A stretch of 64,000 nucleotides of DNA. It comes from Nitrospira sp. (GTDB lineage Bacteria > Nitrospirota > Nitrospiria > Nitrospirales > Nitrospiraceae). The position numbers and the translations under genes were made by a program. The notes beneath the pieces are model-generated. The model was not told the DNA's origin. It worked only from the letters and a program-made list of their open reading frames with translations, and made no database searches. The stretch is taken from assembly GCA_024998565.1 (NCBI GenBank), contig JACOEM010000006.1, positions 124,001 through 188,000 on the forward strand. The letters are read 5' to 3'. Below are positions 25,722 to 34,038 of the stretch, in pieces; within the stretch, counting starts at the first letter, position 1; the number at the start of each line of letters is the position of its first letter.

Positions 25722-26651
25722 ATGTGGCAACGAGAGACGTTTAAGAAGATCAAGCAGGTTCCAGGTGAGGAGCATGTGCTTCCGGGAAGCGCGCTCTGCG
25801 CAGGGTGCGGCGGGTTGGAGTCGTTGCGACTTGCGGCGAAGGTGCTCGGCGACGAGGTCGTGTATGTCAACGCGGCCGGTTGCTTCACCATGTTGGCGGC
25901 CTATCCCTATACGTCATTCAAGGGCTCATGGCTCTATACGACGATGGGCTCCGCGCCTGCCGGTGCGCAGGGCGTACGTGATGCGTTGGACGTATTGATC
26001 GCCAAGGGTCGGTTACCGAAGAGCGACAACCTGAAAGTCGTGGTGCTGGGGGGCGACGGTTCAACCTACGATATGGCGCTGTCGTCCACCTCGGGCGCGA
26101 TGAATCGCGGACTCGATTTCTATTACATCTGTTACGACAACGAGGCGTACGGGAACACCGGCATGCAGCTGTCCCCGGCGACTCCTTATGGGGCGCGGAC
26201 GGCGACGTCGCCCTGCAGCCTGCAGCATCCGAACGGGGCATCTCAAGAGAAGAAAGACATCTTTGAAATCTGGCGCGCGCACAAGCCGCCGTACATCGCG
26301 ACCGTCGCGCCGCGCTATCCGCTCGATTTGGAGGAGAAATTCGCGCGGGCGGCTGCGTACACGGGACCGAAGATGTTTCTCGCCTTAGCGGCCTGTCCGA
26401 CTGGCTGGCTCTACGATCCCGGGGAAACGCCGGAAGTCGCGAAGCTGGCGGTCGAGACCGGGCTCTGGCCGCTGAAGGAAGCCATCAATGGAGTGGTCAC
26501 CCACACTTACATTCCGAAGCGCAGGCCGGTCGAGGCCTATCTCAAGTTGCAAGGGCGTTTTCGGCACCTCTTCGAACCGACCGTGCAGACGGAGGCGATT
26601 CAGCACATTCAAGGGCGCGTGGACGCCTATTGGCTACAGGTGAAGGGCTAA
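25722..26651 (+). CDS. porB: 2-oxoacid:ferredoxin oxidoreductase, beta subunit
   Basis: 309 residues. It binds thiamine diphosphate: LGGDGSTYDMALSSTSGAM with NEAYGNTGMQ forms the GDG-x(26-28)-N pattern. Cysteines in ALCAGCGG and elsewhere ligate a [4Fe-4S] cluster. Length and motif order match PorB. It follows alpha after a repeat-filled spacer of 63 bases, and ends 28 bases before the broken HdrA-like gene. Confidence 0.92.
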   Translation: MWQRETFKKIKQVPGEEHVLPGSALCAGCGGLESLRLAAKVLGDEVVYVNAAGCFTMLAAYPYTSFKGSWLYTTMGSAPAGAQGVRDALDVLIAKGRLPKSDNLKVVVLGGDGSTYDMALSSTSGAMNRGLDFYYICYDNEAYGNTGMQLSPATPYGARTATSPCSLQHPNGASQEKKDIFEIWRAHKPPYIATVAPRYPLDLEEKFARAAAYTGPKMFLALAACPTGWLYDPGETPEVAKLAVETGLWPLKEAINGVVTHTYIPKRRPVEAYLKLQGRFRHLFEPTVQTEAIQHIQGRVDAYWLQVKG

Positions 26652-26679
26652 CAAATTAATCCCCGAAGGAGAGCGCATC

Positions 26680-27070
26680 ATGGAAATTAAAGTATTGCTG
26701 TGTAATTGCAAAGGCCTTTGTGATTCATTCAAAGATTCTGACATGAATAAGCTCCCTTTAAGGTCGAATCGGACCTGGACGTCAAGTACACCGTCCTCAG
26801 CCCGCAGTTATGTGGTCAGGGGGGGAACGCCATTTTGGAGGAGGCAATGAAGACGTCCAAGCCTGACGGTTACTTGCTCGTGGGCGCCTGCCCCCGAAGG
26901 CTCAGGAGAAGCTGTTCAAGAAACTCATTCGCGCGACCGGCTTCAATGAGAAGCATTTCGTTCCAGTCGATATCCGGGGCACGGACAACGCGGGAATTTT
27001 GGAGCGGTTGCGCGAATCTGTGGAAGGGATTTTCAAGGAGGAGAAACCCACACCCAATCCTACGACATAA
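26680..27070 (+). pseudogene. HdrA N-terminal-like small protein, broken by two frameshifts
   Basis: ATG 26680 has AAGGAGAG upstream. The frame begins MEIKVLLCNCKGLCDSF, shifts near 26760 (CTCCCTTTAAGG) to KVESDLDVKYTVLSPQLCGQ and LLVGAC, shifts again near 26891 (CCTGCCCCCGAAGG) to AQEKLFKKLIRATGFNEKHF and VDIRGTDNAGILERL, and stops at TAA 27068. The joined product of about 129 residues resembles the first module of heterodisulfide reductase A-like proteins (VCxCG, LCSxxG, VVGACSP, IRGT patterns). Both shifts lie in short homopolymers, so one missing base at each would restore it. It may be a true pseudogene or a sequencing artefact. Confidence 0.75.
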
Positions 27071-27215
27071 GGAACGTGACCTGTGTTGCGGAATCGGTCG
27101 CTCAGCCGCCCTGCCTGCCTATCCGCGGGATGTGAACGTGTGCGCTTCGTATCTGTACCCCGGTTGATCCCACGCATCGTCTTCTCCCCGCGTGTTCGAC
27201 GCCTGTAAAGTCCCT

Positions 27216-27244
27216 CTTGATATATCAAGAAATCTTGTTATGAT
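27216..27244 (+). promoter_or_regulatory. Promoter of arsM cluster with ArsR-like palindrome
   Basis: CTTGATATATCAAG (27216-27229) is a perfect 14-bp palindrome of the AT-rich kind bound by ArsR/SmtB repressors. A -35 TTGATA (27217) and a -10 TATGAT (27239) are 16 bases apart, so the palindrome covers the -35 box. Repression relieved by arsenite is the likely mode. No arsR gene is in the window. Confidence 0.65.
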
Positions 27245-27335
27245 GTTGAAGCCTGGCCACAGGGCTTCGTGCCGAGGTTGTGCTGGGTTTGGCGCCGATG
27301 GTTCACTATTCGATGATGGCAAGAGGGAATGCGTG

Positions 27336-28166
27336 ATGAACAGCGAGGAGATCAAGGAGTGTGTGAAGGCAGAGTACGGGCAAGCGGCGCGGCAAGCGAA
27401 GCGCGGCGGGAGTTCCTGTTGTGGATCGCTTCCCGAGCGGGTCGACTTCATCACCTCGAATCTTTACGGGGAGAACGAAAGGGAATCGCTCCCGACGGAG
27501 GCGGTGCTGGCTTCGCTCGGGTGCGGGAATCCGACGGCATTGACTCAGATAAATCCCGGCGAGACGGTTCTCGATCTCGGCTCAGGCGGTGGGATCGATG
27601 TCCTGCTTTCCGCTCGTCGGGTCGGACCGGCTGGCAAGGTGTATGGACTCGATATGACCGACGAGATGCTCACGTTAGCGCGGGAGAATCAGCAGAAAGC
27701 CGGAGTCCGGAATGTGGAGTTTCTCAAGGGCGAGATCGAGGACATTCCATTGGGAGATCAGGTGGTCGATGTGATCATCTCCAACTGTGTCATCAACCTT
27801 TCCTCCGACAAAGATCGCGTGCTGGCCGAGGCGTTCCGGGTCTTGAGGCCGGGCGGTCGGCTCGCCGTTTCCGATGTCGTCGTGCGCGGCGACGTCCCGG
27901 CGGAGATTCGCCACAGCGTCGAACTGTGGATGGGCTGTGTCGCGGGTGCCTTAGAAGAGTCCGCTTACCGGGACAAGCTCGCGAAAGCGGGGTTTTGCGA
28001 CATTGAGATTGTCCCCACTCGCATCTATCGCGCCGAGGATGCGAAAGACTTCTTGGCCGGTGCAGGGCTCGATGTGGAGACGCTCGGGCCGCAGATGGAT
28101 GGCAAGTTCATGAGTGCCTTCATCCGCGCAACGAAGCCAGGGGAATCTGCGCAGAGGGCTCTCTAG
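27336..28166 (+). CDS. arsM: Arsenite S-adenosylmethionine methyltransferase
   Basis: 276 residues. Class I methyltransferase with SAM motif I VLDLGSGGGID (78-88). Three cysteines match the As(III)-binding set of characterised ArsM: C63 in LGCGNP, C151 in SNCVINLS and C201 in WMGCVAGA, the last two 50 apart as in the algal enzyme; a C28-C29 pair lies in GSSCCG. It makes methylated, partly volatile arsenicals. ATG 27336 has AAGAGGGAAT upstream. The frame is open further back but without a better start. Confidence 0.92.
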   Translation: MNSEEIKECVKAEYGQAARQAKRGGSSCCGSLPERVDFITSNLYGENERESLPTEAVLASLGCGNPTALTQINPGETVLDLGSGGGIDVLLSARRVGPAGKVYGLDMTDEMLTLARENQQKAGVRNVEFLKGEIEDIPLGDQVVDVIISNCVINLSSDKDRVLAEAFRVLRPGGRLAVSDVVVRGDVPAEIRHSVELWMGCVAGALEESAYRDKLAKAGFCDIEIVPTRIYRAEDAKDFLAGAGLDVETLGPQMDGKFMSAFIRATKPGESAQRAL

Positions 28167-28219
28167 CGGCTCCCCGGTGACCGTGCGAGGCTTGGCTGTT
28201 TCCCGCAGGAGATGCGATT

Positions 28220-28696
28220 GTGAATATTCTCTTTCTCTGTACCGGCAACTCCTGCCGCTCTGTGTTGGCCGAGGCCACGTTCAACGCTCTGGCAGGCCCT
28301 GAATGGCGCGCGATGAGTGCGGGGAGTCAACCGACCGGTACGGTCCATCCACGGTCCCTGGCGCTCCTGCGGCGTGAAGGCATTTCGACGGAGGGCTTAT
28401 ACAGTAAATCGTGGACTGACCTTCCGGCCATTCCGGATATCGTCATCACGGTGTGCGGCAACGCAGCGGGTGAAACCTGCCCGGCCTACCTTGGCCAGGT
28501 GTTGCGTGCCCATTGGGGTGTGGAAGATCCGGCCAAAGCGATCGGAAGCGACGCCGAAATTGAGGCGAAGTTTGAGCAGGCGTATCGCATCTTGCGCACC
28601 CGCATCGAAGCATTCTTGAAATTGCCGCTCGACCGGCTCCGGACGGATCGGGAGCAGTTCACGGTTGAACTCGACCGCATTGCACAGCTCCCGTAA
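28220..28696 (+). CDS. arsC: Arsenate reductase, low-molecular-weight phosphatase type
   Basis: 158 residues. P-loop C-T-G-N-S-C-R at residues 7-13 (CX5R). Resolving cysteines C79 and C87 match the redox cascade of thioredoxin-coupled ArsC. It reduces arsenate to arsenite for ArsM and ArsA. It starts at GTG 28220 and lies 53 bases after arsM on the same strand. It is longer than the usual 130-140 residues by a C-terminal helix. Confidence 0.9.
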   Translation: MNILFLCTGNSCRSVLAEATFNALAGPEWRAMSAGSQPTGTVHPRSLALLRREGISTEGLYSKSWTDLPAIPDIVITVCGNAAGETCPAYLGQVLRAHWGVEDPAKAIGSDAEIEAKFEQAYRILRTRIEAFLKLPLDRLRTDREQFTVELDRIAQLP

Positions 28697-28743
28697 CAGG
28701 GATTGGTGTTCATTCTTCTTTCACGATTTCATGGAGGTTCAAC

Positions 28744-29106
28744 ATGACGACGATTGAGGTGTACGATGGAGCCATGTGCTGCAGTACGGGTGTGTGCGGA
28801 GTCGATGTGGATCAGGCGTTGGTAACCTTTGCGGCCGATGTTGAGTGGGTGAAGCAGCAGGGTGTCATGATCGAACGCTTTAACCTGGGACAACAACCGT
28901 TGCAGTTCGCGAACAATCCCAGGGTCAAAAGCTTTTTAGAGCGCTCGGGTGAGGGTTCACTCCCGCTGATACTCGTGGACGGTGAAGTGGCCCTGGCCGG
29001 GCGGTATCCCAGCCGGGCTGAGCTGACCCGTTGGGCTCGTTTAGTCGCTGTCCCCACGGTGAGCCAGGTAGAAGGCAGCTGCTGTAGTGGCAACTCCTGT
29101 TGCTGA
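28744..29106 (+). CDS. arsD: Arsenic metallochaperone ArsD
   Basis: 120 residues. The metal-binding cysteines C12, C13 and C18 lie in MCCSTGVCG, and vicinal pairs C113-C114 and C119-C120 end the protein, the same layout as E. coli ArsD. ArsD hands As(III) to ArsA. ATG 28744 has GGAGG upstream, and arsA starts 25 bases after the stop, so they are one unit. Confidence 0.93.
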   Translation: MTTIEVYDGAMCCSTGVCGVDVDQALVTFAADVEWVKQQGVMIERFNLGQQPLQFANNPRVKSFLERSGEGSLPLILVDGEVALAGRYPSRAELTRWARLVAVPTVSQVEGSCCSGNSCC

Positions 29107-29131
29107 GGTCATCCTGGTAAAGACGTACATC

Positions 29132-30925
29132 ATGCGGTTTCTAGACCATGCCCCCACCTTCCTGTTTTTCACCGGCAAGGGTGGCGTGGGGAAAACATCG
29201 CTTTCCTGCGCCACGGCCATTCGTCTGGCTCAACAAGGGAAGAACGTCCTCCTGGTCAGTACTGATCCGGCCTCTAACGTTGGGCAGGTGTTCAGTCAGA
29301 CCATCGGCAACAGCATCACCGCGATTGCCAACGTCGCCGGCCTCTCCGCTCTGGAAATCGATCCGCAACTGGCGGCACAGCAGTATCGCGAACGTATCGT
29401 CGGCCCGGTTCGTGGACAGTTACCGGACTCCGTGGTCAGGAGCATTGAGGAGCAGCTTTCCGGAGCCTGCACCACGGAGATTGCCGCCTTCGACGAATTT
29501 ACTGCGCTGTTGACCGATGAGGCGCTGATCAGCTCATACGACCATATTATCTTCGACACGGCACCGACTGGCCATACCATCCGACTGCTGCAACTGCCTG
29601 GCGCCTGGAGCGGCTTTATCGAAACCAACCCGGGGGGCGCTTCCTGTCTCGGTCCCTTGTCAGGACTGGAAAAGCAGCGGCAGCGCTACGCGGACGCAGT
29701 CACGGCGCTGTCCGATCCCGACCGTACCCGGTTGATCCTCGTGGCTCGCGCACAGAAGGGCACGTTGGACGAGGTGGCCCGCACGCATCAGGAATTAGCC
29801 GCCATCGGCCTGGCCAGGCAGCATCTCGTCATCAATGGAGTCTTGCCGGAACGCGAAGCGGCGCAGGACGCACTGGCCTCCGCCATCCGTCGCCATGAGC
29901 AAGAGGCGCTCGCCGCAATGCCTGCCGCCCTGCAAGCACTGCCGACCGATTATCTCCCGCTCAAGGCCGCCAATCTCGTCGGAGTCGAGGCGCTGAGCAG
30001 CCTCTTCTCTGATCGAAACGAAGCCATTCCGGTGACCACTGGTCCGGCCAATCAATCCTTTGATCTGACGCGGTTATCGACCCTGGTCGATGAGATCGCG
30101 AAAACCGGCCACGGCCTCGTCCTGATGATGGGCAAAGGCGGGGTCGGCAAAACCACACTTGCCGCGGCGGTGGCGGTAGCACTGGCCCAACGCGGACTGC
30201 CCGTCCATTTGACCACGTCCGATCCCGCCGCCCACTTGGCCGACACGTTGTCCGGATCCTTGGACAACCTGGAAGTCAGCCGAATCGACCCGCACGCGGA
30301 GATCATGCGTTATCGGCAACATGTCCTCGATACCAAGGGCAAGGATCTCGATGACCAGGGCCGTGCCATGCTGGAAGAGGATCTGCGCTCGCCCTGCACC
30401 GAAGAAATCGCGGTGTTTCAGGCGTTCTCCCGAATCATTCGCGAGGCCGGCAAGAAATTCGTCGTCATGGACACGGCGCCGACCGGGCACACGCTGCTGT
30501 TGCTTGATGCCACTGGGGCCTATCACCGCGAGGCCACCCGTCATATCGATCCACTTCTGCATCACACCACGCCGATGATGCGGTTACAGGACCCTGAACG
30601 GACGAAGGTCATGATTGTGACCTTGGCGGAAACCACGCCGGTTTTGGAGGCCGCAGGGCTGCAAGACGAGCTGCGCCGAGCCGGTATTGAACCCTGGGCC
30701 TGGCTCATCAACAACAGCCTGTCCGCAGCGCTTACCTCGTCGCCCCTGCTGAAGCAGCGAGCCGCGTTCGAGCTCGCCCAGATTGAGGCGGTGCGGACCA
30801 GGTACGCCGCCCGCGTCGCGCTGGTGCCGATGCAAACCGAAGAGCCGATCGGCATCGAACGGCTGCTCCGGCTCGTCAAACCGCAGCCTGCGCCGGACTA
30901 TACCGGCGCAACTCACGACTCATAG
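29132..30925 (+). CDS. arsA: Arsenite-transporting ATPase ArsA (two-domain)
   Basis: 597 residues in two homologous halves. Each has a P-loop (GKGGVGKTS at 15-23, GKGGVGKTT at about 334-342) and the signal sequence DTAPTGHT. ArsA energises the ArsB or Acr3 arsenite pump, but no pump gene follows within the window. I prefer ATG 29132; a GTG 45 bases earlier would overlap arsD. The stop is followed by a 486-base non-coding stretch. Confidence 0.93.
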   Translation: MRFLDHAPTFLFFTGKGGVGKTSLSCATAIRLAQQGKNVLLVSTDPASNVGQVFSQTIGNSITAIANVAGLSALEIDPQLAAQQYRERIVGPVRGQLPDSVVRSIEEQLSGACTTEIAAFDEFTALLTDEALISSYDHIIFDTAPTGHTIRLLQLPGAWSGFIETNPGGASCLGPLSGLEKQRQRYADAVTALSDPDRTRLILVARAQKGTLDEVARTHQELAAIGLARQHLVINGVLPEREAAQDALASAIRRHEQEALAAMPAALQALPTDYLPLKAANLVGVEALSSLFSDRNEAIPVTTGPANQSFDLTRLSTLVDEIAKTGHGLVLMMGKGGVGKTTLAAAVAVALAQRGLPVHLTTSDPAAHLADTLSGSLDNLEVSRIDPHAEIMRYRQHVLDTKGKDLDDQGRAMLEEDLRSPCTEEIAVFQAFSRIIREAGKKFVVMDTAPTGHTLLLLDATGAYHREATRHIDPLLHHTTPMMRLQDPERTKVMIVTLAETTPVLEAAGLQDELRRAGIEPWAWLINNSLSAALTSSPLLKQRAAFELAQIEAVRTRYAARVALVPMQTEEPIGIERLLRLVKPQPAPDYTGATHDS

Positions 30926-31411
30926 ACGCTCTCCCCTCAGAATCCACTCTCGCTGAAGCTCGAAGCGGCGCTGACTTGTGTCTCCGGTGCCGGGCATCCG
31001 GCTGTGGCGTCTCGCAACAGCGAAGGTTCCGAAAGTGGGTCATTCCTCCTCGCCTCACCGGATGTCATGGTAGATTGGCGGTCTCTTATTTCCGTTTCTT
31101 TTCACGCTCTTGGAGGAGGCGTCCCCCGGTCATTCCTCCCTGACCCCTTGGCATCATACCTGTAATATGAGAGAGCGTGGAGGAGGGTCGCTCGGATGTA
31201 CGGGACGGCAGGAGCGTCTAGTGCGTGAACGAACAGGAGGTAGCGTGGGAAGCAAGCACTGTCCTCAATAGGTTGAGCCGAAGGGCGGTGTGCCGCCAGC
31301 GGAATAGCACATGAGGTCTGTATGATGTTTCGATACCTATCTGTTCACGAGATCCGGACAGGATGGAATCAAGCTGGTTGTCGCTTCCCATCGACGAATA
31401 GGACCATGCGA
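30926..31411. other. Intergenic region without supported gene
   Basis: No family signature in any frame. Short GGAGGAGG and GGAGGAGGG stretches occur at about 31113 and 31183 but the frames behind them are short and not conserved-looking. It probably holds the arsA terminator and the promoter of the heme cluster, neither of which I can place exactly. Confidence 0.4.
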
Positions 31412-31891
31412 ATGTGGCTGAATGGAGGCGCCTGGATCTTGACCCTGGCGGCGATCATACCGATCGGAGGCTGTGTGGACCATGGTGTCGGATCGCAGAG
31501 GCGTGATCCTCCTCCCGTTCACCTCCCGGATGTGCGCACGCCGGTCCGACTCGATGCCGAGGCCCGACAGGAACATCGCGCCGTCATGCTGCAACATTTG
31601 GAGACGGTTCAAGCCATCGTTGCCGCGTTGGTCGACGAGGACTACCGGCTCGCTCAAGGCTTGACCGAAACGCACTTGGGCTTTTTCATGCACCGGCACG
31701 CGATGGCTCGCCAGCAGCCGGAGAACTTTCCCCCGGCCTATCATGACCTGGCGATGGCGCATCATGCCGCCGCGGAGAAGTTGGCCGATGCGATGCCGTC
31801 GCGGGATCTAAAGCAGATCCTGCCCGAGTTCAACAAGGTGTTGAAAGCCTGCGTTGCCTGTCACCTGGAGTACAAACTGCGTAGTTCATAA
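31412..31891 (+). CDS. Cytochrome c'-like lipoprotein
   Basis: 159 residues. The signal peptide ends in the lipobox PIGGC (Cys21). The rest is helical, with the single heme motif CVACH at 147-151 near the C-terminus, as in class II cytochromes. Histidines in HLGFFMHRHAM and HHAAAEKL could be further ligands. ATG 31412 has AGGA eight bases upstream; ATG 31406 is two codons earlier. It opens a five-gene heme and hemerythrin cluster. Confidence 0.78.
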   Translation: MWLNGGAWILTLAAIIPIGGCVDHGVGSQRRDPPPVHLPDVRTPVRLDAEARQEHRAVMLQHLETVQAIVAALVDEDYRLAQGLTETHLGFFMHRHAMARQQPENFPPAYHDLAMAHHAAAEKLADAMPSRDLKQILPEFNKVLKACVACHLEYKLRSS

Positions 31892-31905
31892 CCAAGGAGA
31901 GCCGC

Positions 31906-32388
31906 ATGTCCGACGGAAAGATCAGCGTCACGTTCGAGCAGGATCACGACCGACTCGATGCCCTGTTCACCACGTTTCAGGAGCAGAAGCGAAAGGATTT
32001 CGCCAAGGCCAAAGAGGCGTTCGCCGCCTTCAAGTTCGGTCTGCAACGCCACATCGTCTGGGAGGAAGACGTGCTGTTTCCCAAATGGGAGGAGAACTCC
32101 GGTATGGCGGAAGGCGGTCCGACGCAGGTCATGCGAACCGAGCATCGGATGATCGGCGATTGCCTGGAAGCGATTCACCAGAAGGTCCAGGCGCAGGATC
32201 CGGAGAGCGATCGGGACGAGCAGCGGTTGTTGGATATTCTGAAATCGCACAACATGAAGGAGGAACGGATTCTCTATCCGTCGATCGATCAGGTGATCAG
32301 CGATCAAGAACGGGCAGAGCTGTATCAAGCGATGAAAGACATCCCTGAAGAGCGATACCGGACCTGTTGCGGGAGCGGGCACTCATGA
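31906..32388 (+). CDS. Hemerythrin-domain protein
   Basis: 160 residues. A hemerythrin HHE fold with the iron-ligand pattern: H in FEQDHDRLD, H in LQRHIVWEED, H in RTEHRMI, and H in LKSHNMKEERILYP, with acidic ligands at WEED and EERI. These proteins bind oxygen, NO or iron. The C-terminal RTCCGSGHS is a further possible metal site. AAGGAGAG lies before the ATG. The stop overlaps the ATG of the next cytochrome. Confidence 0.87.
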   Translation: MSDGKISVTFEQDHDRLDALFTTFQEQKRKDFAKAKEAFAAFKFGLQRHIVWEEDVLFPKWEENSGMAEGGPTQVMRTEHRMIGDCLEAIHQKVQAQDPESDRDEQRLLDILKSHNMKEERILYPSIDQVISDQERAELYQAMKDIPEERYRTCCGSGHS

Positions 32389-32771
32389 GCCGCCCGGGCC
32401 TGGGTGCTGCGTTGTGCCTCCTGGGATTGCTGATCGTTGCCACTGTGCCGCGATGGACCTATGCGGTGCCGTACAATGGTGTGATTGCGTCGGAGGCGGA
32501 AGGGTCGTCGATTGAGTGGACGATAGCTGACGCCGGTGGCATGGTGGCCAATCCGCACAGCGATTTGATCTTTCGGGCGACGGGCGCCACCACCTGCCTG
32601 GATTGTCACCGAGCAGGCAAAGAGGGGGCGGTGAGTCCGCACGTGCAGGATAATGCCTTGGTCCAAGAACTCAAAGCCAAGGCCAAGGGGGTTCATGGCC
32701 CCGGGCGATTCGCAGACTGTCTGCGGTGCCATGCCGGCGGCAATAAAGGCGTGGAAAAGTACCGGAAGTAA
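32385..32771 (+). CDS. Diheme cytochrome c
   Basis: 128 residues with a signal peptide (cleavage after TYA) and two heme motifs, CLDCH (71-75) and CLRCH (112-116). The stretch ANPHSDLIFRATGATT followed by GVHGPGRFADCLRC is repeated, with changes, in the pentaheme protein of this cluster. Coupled to the hemerythrin gene by ATGA. The function is unknown; it is probably a periplasmic electron carrier. Confidence 0.82.
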   Translation: MSRPGLGAALCLLGLLIVATVPRWTYAVPYNGVIASEAEGSSIEWTIADAGGMVANPHSDLIFRATGATTCLDCHRAGKEGAVSPHVQDNALVQELKAKAKGVHGPGRFADCLRCHAGGNKGVEKYRK

Positions 32772-32786
32772 GTGAGGGAGCGAATG

Positions 32787-32837
32787 GCGTATGGCCGATG
32801 ATGGCTTGCGTTGAGTTACTTACTATAAGCCATACGC
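32787..32837. repeat. Dispersed repeat, family B
   Basis: GCGTATGGC (32787-32795) and GCCATACGC (32829-32837) form perfect nine-base arms around a 33-base loop. The sequence TATAAGCCATACGCTATCAG has a relative at about 41737-41775. Confidence 0.5.
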
Positions 32838-32871
32838 TATCAGCTCTCCTCTTGTTCTGAGCGAGCGAGGT

Positions 32872-33459
32872 ATGACGTCTGTGCGGCTGCGTGTCCTTGT
32901 CGTGACTGTCGTCGTGGTCGTGGCGGTGTCGAGCGCCCTGATGTTCGAGGCCCTGCTCAGTCTCGGGGAGACCACCCCCTTCGGGCATACGCGGTATGGC
33001 CATGCAGCCGGCTGGGTCGGCCTCGCCGTGACCCTGCTGGTATTTGTGTATCCGTTGCGCAAGCGAATCAGCCCGGCCCGCCGCTGGCCGCGAGGCTGGT
33101 TTCGAGTTCATATGGTGGCGGGGGTGGTGGGCCCGTTGCTGATTTTTCTGCACTCCGGCGCACATTATCACGCGTTGGTGCCGATTCTCGCGATGCTGTC
33201 CATGGTGATCGTGGTCGTCAGCGGGATCGTCGGGCAGGCGGTACATGCATTCAGCCTGAGAGCGCTCAACGATCAACGCCGCCGACTCCAGCACGAAGGA
33301 TTATCCGACAGCGATATAGACGCGCAGTTGCATGGCATGGCGTCCCAAGAGGAAGCGTTCCGCATGTGGCAAGCGATCCACGCGCCGATGACGTTGATGT
33401 TTCTCGTGTTCACGCTGTTGCATGTGGCGGGGGCGTTGTTCTTCGCAGGAATCTCGTGA
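32872..33459 (+). CDS. b-type cytochrome-like membrane protein
   Basis: 195 residues with four or five helices. Histidines lie within or at the ends of helices (GHAAGW, VHMVAG, HSGAHYH, AIHAPMTL, LLHVAGALF), the pattern of bis-histidine b-heme proteins of the cytochrome b561 or ferric-reductase type. It follows the diheme and precedes the pentaheme gene, so it may link the quinone pool to the periplasmic hemes. Confidence 0.72.
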   Translation: MTSVRLRVLVVTVVVVVAVSSALMFEALLSLGETTPFGHTRYGHAAGWVGLAVTLLVFVYPLRKRISPARRWPRGWFRVHMVAGVVGPLLIFLHSGAHYHALVPILAMLSMVIVVVSGIVGQAVHAFSLRALNDQRRRLQHEGLSDSDIDAQLHGMASQEEAFRMWQAIHAPMTLMFLVFTLLHVAGALFFAGIS

Positions 33460-33462
33460 CGG

Positions 33463-34017
33463 ATGCGATACCATCCGCTGCCAAGAACTGCGGTGCCGGT
33501 GGTGGCTCTCACGACGCTTGTGCTCCTCGTCTGGATCGGCTGGGGATCGGTGAGAAGTCCCGCCTCATTCTGGGCGCCGGGAGATCTGAGTCGGTACCAC
33601 GTCGATCAGGCCGGGTGCCTCCACTGCCACGAACCATTCCGCGGGCCCAATCCGGCCCGCTGTGTGAGTTGCCATTCGGATCGGTATTTCGCGGATCGAG
33701 CGACGCCTGCCGTGACGACCTGGCATCGTGACCTGGTGGCGCAACGGACGGCCTGCACGGCCTGCCACACGGAACATCGCGGGGCGCTTGCTCAAATTAC
33801 CGAGCGCACGAGGACCAACCCTCACGGGGAATTTGTCTTCCGTGCAACCGGCACCGGTTCCTGCACGGCCTGTCACGAGTTCGGCGCGAGGGTTGCGACC
33901 AGGCCGACGCTGAGAGATGAGCCGATCGTGCGGCAGTTGTATGAACACGGGCGTGGCGCGCATCAGCCTGGTCGTATCGCCGAGTGCTTGGCTTGTCATG
34001 GCAGGGGAGCATCCTGA
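33463..34017 (+). CDS. Pentaheme cytochrome c
   Basis: 184 residues with an N-terminal anchor or signal and five heme motifs: CLHCH (52), CVSCH (67), CTACH (98), CTACH (134) and CLACH (175). The last 65 residues repeat the diheme protein pattern: NPHGEFVFRATGTGSC and AHQPGRIAECLAC. It starts three bases after the membrane b-type protein stop, so the two form one unit. It is probably an extracytoplasmic electron relay. Confidence 0.85.
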   Translation: MRYHPLPRTAVPVVALTTLVLLVWIGWGSVRSPASFWAPGDLSRYHVDQAGCLHCHEPFRGPNPARCVSCHSDRYFADRATPAVTTWHRDLVAQRTACTACHTEHRGALAQITERTRTNPHGEFVFRATGTGSCTACHEFGARVATRPTLRDEPIVRQLYEHGRGAHQPGRIAECLACHGRGAS

Positions 34018-34038
34018 AGGGAGTATGATGGAGTGGCG

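Noticed and set aside
29087-29131. Earlier GTG start for arsA
   Set aside because: It would overlap arsD by 20 bases and add residues not seen in ArsA; ATG 29132 gives the usual N-terminus just before the P-loop.
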